Source: Neopestalotiopsis rosae
Lineage: Eukaryota > Ascomycota > Sordariomycetes > Amphisphaeriales > Sporocadaceae
Length of the DNA: 64,000 bases
Direction of reading: 5' to 3'
NCBI GenBank assembly: GCA_023078685.1
Contig: JALGAS010000007.1
Coordinates: forward strand, 372,001-436,000
This document shows, in pieces, positions 49,762 through 59,589 of the stretch. The notes below the pieces were generated by a model. The model was given only the letters and a program-made list of their open reading frames with translations, did not search any database and had not been told where the DNA came from. Within the stretch, counting starts at the first letter, position 1. Each line of letters starts with the position of its first letter. A program made the position numbers and the translations under genes.

Positions 49762-52215
49762 TTTGAAAAAGCTCTGCACGGAGTGCAAGGGGACGCGAAG
49801 AAAAAAATATTAAAAATTGAGTAAAGGGGGTGACGAATTGTCCAAGGATGAGAAGGGTAAACAGCTCAAAAGCTGCCAAAAGATGTTTGGGTCTACACAA
49901 TTGAGTAGAAATTTGGAAGTCGCCCTGCTGCTGCTTCTGAGGAAGAATCGCTCTATGTGAATAATCCAAGTTGCGGTCGAAGAAGAAGAGAATTGTTGAG
50001 AATAATCGTGGATGGAAATTCGAGTGCGAGCAGCAGAGAAGGCGGAGAAAATACCATTAGGCTGTAGTTCCGCGCATTCTCCGCATTAATTTCCCCTCGC
50101 GGAGGCACACGACTGGTGGAAAGCTCGCGGCTAAGCACAATTGAAGCTAGGCGGTAGCAGCTGCCAGGAAGTAGCTGCTGCTAGCTGGTGCGCGTTAGGG
50201 TGGTAGCTTGCTTCATTGCTTTGCATCATTCACCGATGCGATGGGCGCGTCTTCGTCTTTTGACACGACACAAGAGATTGAGTAGTGCACTCCATCTATG
50301 TACGAATATGAGTGGTTCCTTTGATGCACGATGTGCAATGTCTCGCTGTGAGAAATCTTTATCAAGTGGATGAGCCCCGAAAATTACGGATTTCAGTCAC
50401 CTGCTATGTAGGCAGGCTTCCATGAATGCTTCTAGCGGCACAGGGTGAGGGGACCGATTCTGCACTCCCCTTGCTGAACGTTGTAGCTTTCCATAATAAA
50501 GGACCCTGCCAACCTGCCAGCCAAACAAACAGACTGCTGCATCCAGGGGCTTACAATACCGCGAATCCGGCAAGGTCAGAAAGATAGGGAGGCCCTGGAT
50601 CGAGCGGTGACGCAGCCGAAAGTCAACGCTAAAACTATTGGCCAATTCTTGCTGTTGATCGTGTTGATCACATCACCTCTAGCCCTAGGTCGGCAACATG
50701 GACGAACTTGCAAGAGCTTACACAGTACTTACATACCTAGCAACAGACCTGCAGTTATAATGACATGTATAGCACTCATGCATGTTGCTTCCCACACACT
50801 ACCAGTCGAGCCAAGTGCAAGAGAGGGCCGCCGTGCAACCGACCAGGGATTTTGTCTTGGTTGCAAATCATGGACCATACCAGGCTCCAGCTTTGCTGAT
50901 GATAAGATAGGAGTCGTGCATACGTATTGGTCGGATCGAGTTTGGATAATCTGGGGCGGCCGGCTCGACCAAGCCGAATTGAAAGAGTCCTTGAAAGTTC
51001 AAATGGCTTTTCGTGAGCAAGAGATCGACGTGGCTGGCGCAACATACAATTTGCTTTCTGGTGCACAATGCAGTTCACCTACAGCCATATGTCTCAAGCT
51101 CATCAGCGAGAGGGCCTATCACGAGGCAATTGTGTAACGGGAGCATGGCCGCCTTCATATTCAGTGGCACAATCCTCTTCTATCTGGCTCGACATGCTGC
51201 ATATAACAAGCCTCAACAATTCCGACGAATAACATTTCAACTTTGGAAGAGGCGTTGGCGCGCGCGGGGCGTTGTATGGTAGGGCCGGAATAGGTACTGT
51301 ATGGTAGTATAGTCCCGCCTATCCTTAGTATCTCAGCACTAGCCAAGACAGAATACCCAAGTGCGAACAAGGCACACCCAGATGTGCTAGAGGCTATTGG
51401 AGCCGCATGGTGGAAGAGGCGCAATAAGATCTGTTCCATGTCGCTGTGATCCTCTCGAGTAACGCATTGATCCTGCATGTAGTAGTCGAGGAATCCCATT
51501 TGTAGGTGTTGTCGGTTTCCGCATTAGACAGGCCAGGTAGCTTCCCACTCCTCGAATTCAGGGTTCTTCAGGTACCATGGGGAATGTGTAGGTGGTAGGT
51601 ACGAATACGTAAGGTAGCTTAACGAGTGGGATAGGCATCTGGAGACGTTGCTTCCGCCCTCCTGCTCCTATTCCCGGTGCTTCCTCCTGATCCAACTCCA
51701 ACAAAAAAGAAGACAGCACTCTATTAAATATCTTGCCGTGTGCACCACTTCTGACAATACAGTTTACCAAAAGCAAACATTGAAAAGACATTCAGCCTCG
51801 ACTAGCGTTTGTGGCCATCAATCACACCTCAGCTCTTCTGTCGTGCCAGACTGTAAGGTTGTCCCTTTAAAGCACTTTGAGCACCTGCCCCACCCCACCA
51901 GCGGCCGACTGAGCGCATGTCTCAGTTCGTGTCTGTCAGGAACGAGTAATCGCTGTCCATTCCTATTTCCACGTCTCTCCCTTCGAGTTCCTTTTGCTTC
52001 TTGATACTTTTTCGATTCGAGTATATTAAAAGGCTGGACACTCGTGCCCTCATCTGCTTCTTCCCCCTCCTCTCCTTCTTCCCATTGTCCCTCTCACATT
52101 CGTCATTCTTTCTTTCCGGGGTTTCTAGCTCACAAGCTACTTATTTCCAGTAAACCCGACACAAACTTACCAAGCTCCAGGCTGAACCAACAGCTCTTCC
52201 TCTTCGGACGACACA
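49762..52215. other. Intergenic region between ERG9 and the UDP-sugar reductase gene
   Basis: Divergent promoters of two plus/minus neighbours with long leaders; CT-rich DNA from about 52030 to 52210 looks like the leader of the downstream gene. A 176-codon plus frame (50607-51137) has no motif and is not called. No repeats or RNA genes recognised. Confidence 0.5.
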
Positions 52216-53219
52216 ATGACTACAAACGGCACGAACGGTACAAACGGTACAAACGGAACGACAAATGGAACGTCGCACAACACCTACCTGATCTGGGGTG
52301 GTCGGGGATGGATTGCACAGCACCTTGAGACCCTGCTGAAGGGCCAGGGCAAGACCGTTTACACCACAACTGTTCGCATGGAGGATCGCGAGGCAGTCAA
52401 GGCCGAACTCGAGAAAATCAAGCCCACCCACGTCCTAAACTGCGCTGGCTGCACCGGACGTCCCAATGTCGATTGGTGCGAGGACCACAAGGAGGAGACT
52501 ATGCGATCCAATGTTATAGGCACATTGAACTTGACAGACCTCTGCTTCCAGGCAGGCATACATGTCACCGTGTTTGCCACTGGCTGCATTTACCACTACG
52601 ACGATGCTCACCCCATTGGTGGCCCAGGATACAAGGAGACGGACCCTGCCAACTTCAATGGCAGCTTCTACTCGGAGACCAAGGCTCATGTTGAAGAGGT
52701 TAGTAATCACCGAGCCCAAATCGAAATCATTTGCGTGTGAATCAATTGCTGACAAATGTCTGCGCCCAGGTCATGAAGTACTACACGAACTGCCTGATTC
52801 TGCGTTTGCGAATGCCCGTTTCTGACGACCTGCACCCGCGCAACTTTGTCACCAAGATCAGCAAGTACGAGCGAGTGGTCGATATTCCCAACAGCAATAC
52901 AATCCTCACAGACCTCCTCCCCGCTTCCATCCTGATGGCCGACCACAAGGACACGGGTGTCTACAACTTCACAAACCCTGGCGCAATCAGCCACAACGAA
53001 GTTCTGTCGCTTTTCAAGGAGATTGTGCGACCAAACTTTGCATGGAAGAACTTTACAGTGGAGGAGCAGTCCAAGGTCATCAAGGCCGGCCGCAGCAACT
53101 GCTTGCTCGACACCACAAAGCTTGAGAACAAGCTCAAGGAGTACAACTACACGGTGCCTGAGATCCATGTTGCGTACAGAAAGTGCTTTGAGAGAATGAA
53201 GGACAACGGTGTCAACTGA
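52216..53219 (+). CDS. UDP-4-keto-rhamnose epimerase/reductase-like SDR protein
   Basis: Two exons, 52216-52698 and 52770-53219 (71-nt intron after AHVEE); 310 residues. It belongs to the extended short-chain dehydrogenase superfamily, RmlD-like subgroup, as in plant NRS/ER and fungal UDP-rhamnose enzymes, which convert UDP-4-keto-6-deoxyglucose to UDP-rhamnose using NADPH. Visible signs are the nucleotide-binding loop IWGGRGWIAQHL (about residues 25-36), the strand motif LNCAGCTGRPNVDWCEDH, the active-site YSETK (Tyr-x3-Lys, about 154-158) with a preceding FATGCIYHYDD, and a C-terminal sugar-binding part with NFTNPGAISHNEVL. The first twenty residues are a (Asn-Gly-Thr)n low-complexity leader, encoded by ACGAACGGT-like repeats, that is probably disordered. 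The partner dehydratase is not in this window. Supplies rhamnose for cell wall or glycans by inference. Confidence 0.85.
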
Positions 53220-54360
53220 TCATTTTCATCTTGTGATATTTTACTATTCAGCCATGAATTTGGCGGGCTGATTTCATAGTCTTCTCGATCTGGTAATTGA
53301 GAAGCAATCTCAATGTTTTCCCAAGAATGATGTATGTCCGGTCGAGGCGTTCAGAGAGTGGCATTCAGGTACACAATACACAATATGGTACCCGTTTATA
53401 TCAAGAATAAAAAAAAAAAAACATTAAAAATTTATACAATTAGCCCAAGTTTAGAAAAAAGTTCCCAACGGCGATCAACGATAGTGGGGCGAAACCATTG
53501 AAGTTCAGGGTCCGTCCGTACGCATGTCGTTGTTCTGCCCCGCGTCCATGTCCGCTGTCAAACTTTCTGACCATACCCGTATTGTGTCTAACGTGCCAGA
53601 CTCTGGCGGTGTAATGACCAAATCGATATGGGCAATTTCGCGAGTAGTACAATAGTGTAAAAGCCGGGTATGCCAAATTTCACTCAAAAGGTCATGGAAA
53701 CTGTTCGAAAGTCTGAGGGGAGATAAATACATAACAAATAGGCCGTAATGATTGGTGGTTATTGACAACAAAGGCCGTCTGTCGCGAGCCAGCACATTCA
53801 GATGTCTAGGTTAGAAGAATGGCACACCCTAGTGACAGCAGCCACGAAGCCTGACGTAATTTCCAGGCTATGCCGTGTTGCCGATCAGGGAAGCAGAGAG
53901 GGAGGGACCCGACGCCTGGTCTCCTTGGCCTCCTACCACTTGGGCTGAGTCGTAAAATGATCTGCCTAATGTTTATTATAGACACTGGCTACCGATTTTT
54001 GTGGCAGAAAGTAAAAAAGTGAATAGCTAGCCGTTGAAGGTTTTTATTGAGCCGAGAAGGAGTCTCTTTTCTTTCCTCATCCATCGCCTTGCCTCGACAC
54101 GTTGCAAGTACCTACTCATCAGTCTATTTATCCTCCAGAGCACGGTGACGGAACAAGCACCACGTACCAAAACTGCCCCACGCTTGTGACTGGACTCCCA
54201 CCCCCGTCCGCGTCGAAAAATAATTCTGGGCGCCGTCGTCATTCCCAAAACACAGATTCTGCTGCTATTCTTGTTGGACAGTCCATCTCTTGTCGCCTTG
54301 TCGACGTAATAATAATCAGACACACACAAACACACGAAGCGCGCACATTTACAGACCAAA
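53220..54360. other. Intergenic region upstream of the DnaJ gene
   Basis: Holds the 3' UTR of the SDR gene and the promoter and leader of the DnaJ gene. A short poly(A) run lies at about 53409-53421. No gene recognised. Confidence 0.55.
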
Positions 54361-55983
54361 ATGGTTGCGGACACGGCGTACTACGATGCGCTCGGCGTGC
54401 AGCCCACTGCGACCGACATTGAGATCAAGAAGGCTTACCGCAAGCTCGCCATCATCCACCACCCGGACAAGAACCCCAACGACCCGACCGCTCACGACAA
54501 GTTCCAAGTTATCGGTGAGGCCTACCAGGTCCTCTCAGACAAGGACCTCAGGGCAGCATACGACAAGTATGGAAAGGACAGCGCCAAGCCCAGCGAGGGC
54601 TTCGTCGACCCCGCCGAGTTCTTCTCGAGCATCTTTGGCGGCGAGGCCTTTGTCGACTGGATTGGCGAGATCAGCTTGATGAAGGATCTGACTGCCACCA
54701 TGGACATCACCATGTCCGCCGAAGAAGAGGAAGCGGCTGCTGCAGCAGAGGCCGCCGCTGCCGCCGGCGAGGAAGAGTTCCCGGGCACTGAGGCAGCCAA
54801 GGCCGAGAGTGCCAAGGAGGCTGCTGGTGCCAGTACCGCTGCTCCTGGTGCTGCGGCGCCCTCGGCCACTGTTGAGGAGGAAAAGGCTGACCACAAGGCC
54901 GAGACTGCCGCACCAGCTGCTGCACCTGCCGCGGCACCAGCTCAGCCTGCTGCTCAGCCCGAGAAGTCGCCCGCCGCCAGCGGCACGTCGACACCCTCCA
55001 AGCATGCCATCCCGATCCGGCCTGCACTCGAGTACAAACCCAGTGACGAGGCGGCCGCCGTGGCAGGACAGACAGAAGAGGAGGCCGAGCTGCGCAGGAA
55101 GGAGAAGAAGAAGGGCGGCCTCAGCAAGGAGCAGCGGGAGCAGCTTGCTGCTTACGAGAAGGAGCGGGCCAAGATCCGCGAAGAACGTATCAGCAACCTG
55201 ACGGAAAAGCTCCTGAGCCGTATTAGTGTCTGGACGGAGACGGACATGGGTGCCGACGTCACACACTCGTTCCAAGAGAAGATTCGCATCGAGGTTGAGA
55301 ACATGAAGATGGAGAGTTTCGGTCTCGATATCCTGCACGCTATTGGTCAGGTGTATGCGAGTAAAGCAACTGCCTTCCTCAAGAGCCAAAAGTTCCTCGG
55401 TATTGGTGGTTTCTTCAGCCGGATGAAGGACAAGGGAACGCTGGTCAAGGACACTTGGAATACGATTTCTAGTGCTCTCGATGCTCAGCAGACCATGGAG
55501 GAGATGGCTCGCTTGGAACAAGCTGGCGGCGAGGACTGGACAGACGAGAAGAAGGTCGAATACGAGAGACGCGTGACTGGAAAGATCCTGACAGCCGCCT
55601 GGAGAGGATCCAAGTTTGAGATCCAGAGTGTCTTGAGAGACGTGTGCGATAACGTCTTGAACGACAAGAAAGTGCCTCTTAAGAAGAGGGTCGACAGAGC
55701 AAATGCCCTTATGCTGATTGCAGAGATTGTTTCCAAGGTGAGTAGTCATCATGATGGCACCTACTGTATGTGACTTACGTTTTGCTAATTTGCTTCCCAG
55801 GCCCAACGATCACCCGAAGAGGAAGGCGATTACATGGCCTTTGAGCAGCTTGTGGCAGATGCTGCCATCAAGAAGGACAAGGAGTCCAAGAAGAAAGGCA
55901 AGGATAAGGAACACAAGAAGCACGGATCGCACCCAGAGGCAGCCGAAGCCGCCAACCTGCCCAGGGAGACGCCGTCGTCGTAG
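54361..55983 (+). CDS. DnaJ/Hsp40 co-chaperone, Caj1 type (J domain plus DnaJ-X domain)
   Basis: Two exons, 54361-55737 and 55801-55983; 519 residues. The J domain spans about 5-70 with the HPD motif at 34-36 (HHPDKNP) and the helix IV end YDKYGKD. A short G/F-like part follows ([20 protein letters not shown]), which with the later [21 protein letters not shown] and [16 protein letters not shown] forms the DnaJ-X (Caj1/Djp1) region. Between them is a long Ala/Glu/Pro-rich linker (about residues 120-220). The C-terminal exon is Lys-rich ([18 protein letters not shown]) and may be a nuclear or nucleic-acid-binding tail. Relatives in yeast stimulate Hsp70 ATPase; Djp1 aids peroxisomal import and Caj1 acts at membranes. 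Which role applies here is unknown. Confidence 0.92.
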
Positions 55984-56869
55984 TCGTAGTCTTTGAGGAC
56001 CCGTGAGACACACAAGAGATGATACCAAGCCATGTACGGCGCAATTGCAAGCCACTCAGCTTTTTCTGAAGAAATAATAGACTAGGGAAGGACACGAGGG
56101 TTGTCAATCATAGATTTTAGCCAGCCCATGCATAATAATTGTGAAGTCCTTTGAATATCACGACTGAGTATTGCTGTTGGTTAAACATTCAATCTATAAA
56201 ACGTGATATTGAAATTTCGTCCATGACCACCAGATCAATATCAGAAAGCAGTATACTGGATTACGGTGTGCCTGATATATACTGTGTAATAGATCCCCCA
56301 AAGTCATACTATTTCCCTTGAACAGAAACATATTATGCTTAGACATAAGCAATAACACTTTATAATAAATAAATAATGCAAAGCCAAAATGGATCGGACC
56401 CCCTCTCTCCAAACGCGTAGACAACGCGATGTACCTTGTTAAGTGTTCGCAGTAGTGGGGAGCACTTGAAGTTTTCTCCCAAATAGGCAGTACCTGGGTC
56501 CTTCAGCGCGTCCTAGTGGCCCGACCTCGGGACCACCCTGGGGGATTGACCACTCAAAACACAATGAAAAGCACTGATGTATCGCGCCGCGCCCGCGTTT
56601 TGCCTGTGCTTTGCCCATTTACGCGGGTCATATTCTCACTCTCACCCATCCTACATAGCAGCTTAAAGGTGGTGGTGTCGTCTTACATACTTTCACCTCG
56701 ACCTGCCCGCGATTCAATAACTACAGACAACACATTTCTTCTCAGCCATACCTTTTTGGATACTATTCTGCAGTCTAAAAGATTGAGCCTCTACAGTATT
56801 TGGGACGTTGCTTTATATAATTACCGGAACAACCACCCATAGTTTCCTACCTCGAGTACTAGACGGATC
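55984..56869. other. Intergenic region before the four-CxxC gene
   Basis: Contains the 3' end of the DnaJ transcript, AT-rich DNA near 56160-56400 and the promoter and leader of the next plus-strand gene. No gene or repeat recognised. Confidence 0.55.
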
Positions 56870-57707
56870 ATGATGTTTTTGAAACGCAAGCGTTCAGAGT
56901 CGGAACTCTCCTTCTCGTCCTCCAGCACCGGCAGCGCCTTCAGCTCACCGACGCGAACCGGGACTGCTCTGGCCACGACACCTTCGCATCTACCCAGCCG
57001 CACCATGAAGCGTTTCCGCGACAGCCGTCCGTCCCAGGATGAGGTCCACCGTGAGTTCCAGCTTTTCAGCAACAAGCCTTCCGTGTTCTTCTTCGCAATT
57101 GTTTTCGGAAATCAGGCACATGATTGCTAACTTTGAGGCCAAAAAAACAGAACGGACACTAAACATGCTCTTCTCGGCCGCGCAGAGACGACCGGAATCA
57201 ACGTCCCAGCCACACCAGCAACAGCAACCGCAATCACACATGGCACAACCGCAACAGCAACAACAACATGCGCCCGCTGCCCATCAGGCCTCGTTGCATA
57301 ACTTTTGGAAACTTCCCCCGCAGAGCCTGTCGGCAGCCGCGTCGGCAGCCACGGCACCGTCGCCCCCGGTAGACGCCTCCATGTACGCGCCGACCGACTG
57401 CGAGGACTGCGGCCGGGGTCTTTCCCGCAACAACAACGAAGACGACAACAACAACAACGGCGGCCACAATGAAGACGCCTCCATGATGGACGACGTTGAC
57501 GTGGACATGGAGATTGGCATGAGCGGCGGCGGCAGCTGGCTGGAGGCGGCTCGCTGTGCCGGGTGCGCCAAGCTCGTCTGCTCCCACTGCTCCATCACCA
57601 ACATGGGGGAGAAGAGGCGGTGCCTGGGCTGCGCGGATAACCACGGCGCGAGAAAAGGCTGGGCTGGGGGTCTGGGGCAGAATCTGAGCAGCCTTGGGAT
57701 ATGCTAA
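56870..57707 (+). CDS. Small protein with four CxxC motifs, unknown function
   Basis: Two exons, 56870-57050 and 57151-57707, with a 100-nt intron; 245 residues. Splicing joins DEVH to QRTLNMLFSAAQRRPE. The N-terminus is basic and Ser-rich (FLKRKRSESELSFSSSS), with a second basic motif SRTMKRFRDSRPS, suggesting nuclear localisation. A Gln-rich stretch follows, then SLHNFWKLPPQ. The C-terminal half carries CEDCGRGL, an Asn/Asp-rich spacer, and the cluster ARCAGCAKLVCSHCSITNMG...RCLGCAD, giving four CxxC pairs that could bind two zinc ions. I do not recognise a named family, although the motif order looks conserved-protein-like. A metal-binding, possibly nuclear protein is inferred. The start could be the second Met. 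Confidence 0.8.
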
Positions 57708-58467
57708 AGGAAATATGCTGTTTTTCCTTTTTCTGCTGACTTGGGATTTGGGCTACGAACGAGATGAGCGTTCAAGAAGTGCGTGAAGAGGGAATTTGAA
57801 GTCAGGTCTCACTTAGCTGGTGCATTCTATCATCTCATTTATTCTTTCTCGAATGAGAATGAGCGATGGCGTTTACAAGGCGTTGACATGGGCTTGGTTT
57901 AAGTTTGGTTTGGTTTGGCATTTACATGATATACAAAGTATATTTGATCCAATAAGATAGAATGCTGCAGATGAACTCATTACTGCAGTGTGGAAAGATG
58001 AAATCATCAATGAAAGGGCTGATGTGAATCGCATGTTTTCATAGAACTTCAGCGTAAACGTTCACCTTTCACCTCAAATCTGGTGTTTTTCGAGGCTCGA
58101 GTTGACTTGTTCGCTAATGATGCTGTCGAGAACCTTCTTGAGATCCATACCCGGAAGACTATATTGCCATCGGTCGCTCCCGGCGCTGCTCTTCGAACCT
58201 TCGGGGCGAAGGGCCGGCGCGAAATCCAGGCTCCGCAACTATTTTATTAGCCTGCCGGTGGTCTCCGTTACAAAGAAGATTTTATATGGTCACCGCTCCG
58301 CTCACGGGGACGGTTGACAACTAATTAGCACAACAGATATCGAAGAAGAGTATCTCAAAGATTGCACAGGAACATGAAACTTGTAGCAACAAACAAGTCT
58401 CTGTAAAGACCCATTTCTGATTCAAAGAATTTGTTCGGGATACCAAGAATAAGAAAAAGGAAAAACA
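57708..58467. other. Intergenic region between two plus-strand genes
   Basis: 3' UTR of the CxxC gene and promoter of the cyclo-ligase-like gene. Includes a GGTTT-rich run near 57893-57920. No gene recognised. Confidence 0.55.
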
Positions 58468-59352
58468 ATGGCAACGCCAGACGACCCCATTGCCCAACAC
58501 AAGTCCGACGTCCGGGCCCGGATCTGGACCCAGCTGCGCCAAGTCGCCGTCCCGGACTCGCGCTTCCACTACGACTTTGGCGAGTACATAACCGACTTTG
58601 AGGGGTCGGCCGCGGCCACGGCCCGGCTCGAGGCGCTCCCTTGCTATAACAATGCGGGTGTCGTTGCTACTAGTGCTACTACGAAAGACGGCAACGCCAA
58701 GAACAACAAGAAGACGACAATCGCCATCTTCATCACGCCCGACAATTGCCTCGAGGACCTCCGCCGCCACGCCCTGCTGGCCGGCCGCCCCGTCCTCGTG
58801 ACCACGTACGGCATCCGCCGCGGGTTCTGGCTGCTCGACCCGGCCGCCATCGTGGCCGCGGGCTGGCGCGACAGGCTCGGCGGTCCGGGCGGCGGCGGCG
58901 GCGACGGCTGGGCCTGGTACGCCGCGACGCTCGACGGCATGGAGCGCGTCGGCCGGCGCGTCTCGCTGGCCGACCTGGTGGCCGAGGGGATCGAGATCCC
59001 CATCATGGTCACCGGCACCGGCGCCATCAACACGCGCGGGATCCGCTTCGGCAAGGGTCACGGCTTTTTCGATCTCGAGTGGGGGATGCTCTATTCCGTC
59101 GGCGCCATCACCACCGAGACGGTGGCCATTGGCGTCGTGCACGACTGTCAATTGCTGGAGGAGGACTTGATGCCAGATGTGTTTGACACAGTCTGCGACT
59201 ATGTGATCACCCCTACCAGGGTCGTCGAGGTTCAGGGAGCTCAGAAGCCCACGTGTGGAATCCTGTACGACAGGCTACAACCGGGTATGCTTGAGGATAT
59301 ACCACCCTTGGCTGAGCTCAAGGAGATTCTGGAGAGGAAGACGCAAAAGTAG
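58468..59352 (+). CDS. 5-formyltetrahydrofolate cyclo-ligase family protein
   Basis: Single exon, 294 residues. The family converts 5-formyl-THF to 5,10-methenyl-THF with ATP (MTHFS); this member is longer and closer in layout to the MTHFSD-like branch without an RNA-binding domain. Supporting motifs are the N-terminal KSDVRARIWTQLRQVAV, the substrate/ATP region GTGAINTRGIRFGKGHGFFDLEWG (the G-x-G-x-G-Y/F-x-D-like signature near residues 180-203) and VVHDCQLLEEDLMPDVFDTVCDYVITP. The block LVTTYGIRRGFWLLDP replaces the usual cyclo-ligase substrate loop. A Gly-rich stretch (GGPGGGGGDG, near 135-144) is an insert. Whether it is catalytically active on folate is uncertain. GC content and codon use are higher than in surrounding DNA, as expected for a coding region. 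Confidence 0.85.
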   Translation: MATPDDPIAQHKSDVRARIWTQLRQVAVPDSRFHYDFGEYITDFEGSAAATARLEALPCYNNAGVVATSATTKDGNAKNNKKTTIAIFITPDNCLEDLRRHALLAGRPVLVTTYGIRRGFWLLDPAAIVAAGWRDRLGGPGGGGGDGWAWYAATLDGMERVGRRVSLADLVAEGIEIPIMVTGTGAINTRGIRFGKGHGFFDLEWGMLYSVGAITTETVAIGVVHDCQLLEEDLMPDVFDTVCDYVITPTRVVEVQGAQKPTCGILYDRLQPGMLEDIPPLAELKEILERKTQK

Positions 59353-59589
59353 AATCAGAGACATCATACTTAAGCACAACTCAAGTAGCAACTAAATATG
59401 AGTTTCTTGTATTTTTCTTTTCCCTTCAGTTACTCGGATATCTCAGCCCTTATCTATAGGGATATTCCCTTGACTCCCGTTTCAAGCCTATACATTTACA
59501 TCATGACCGTACAAATCTGCCAGTCCATCTCCAGTCGGGGCTATGTTCACTCTTGACTGCTGCAACTTTCACTCCCTGTTTCGATGCAT

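Noticed and set aside
52141..52431. Minus-strand frame over the NGT repeat
   Set aside because: Generated by the repeat; the plus-strand protein has clear SDR motifs.
54535..55806. 423-codon minus-strand frame opposite the DnaJ gene
   Set aside because: Leu-rich antisense shadow of the J-protein exon; no motif, and it runs through the DnaJ intron.
58321..59151. 276-codon minus-strand frame
   Set aside because: Antisense of the GC-rich cyclo-ligase-like gene.
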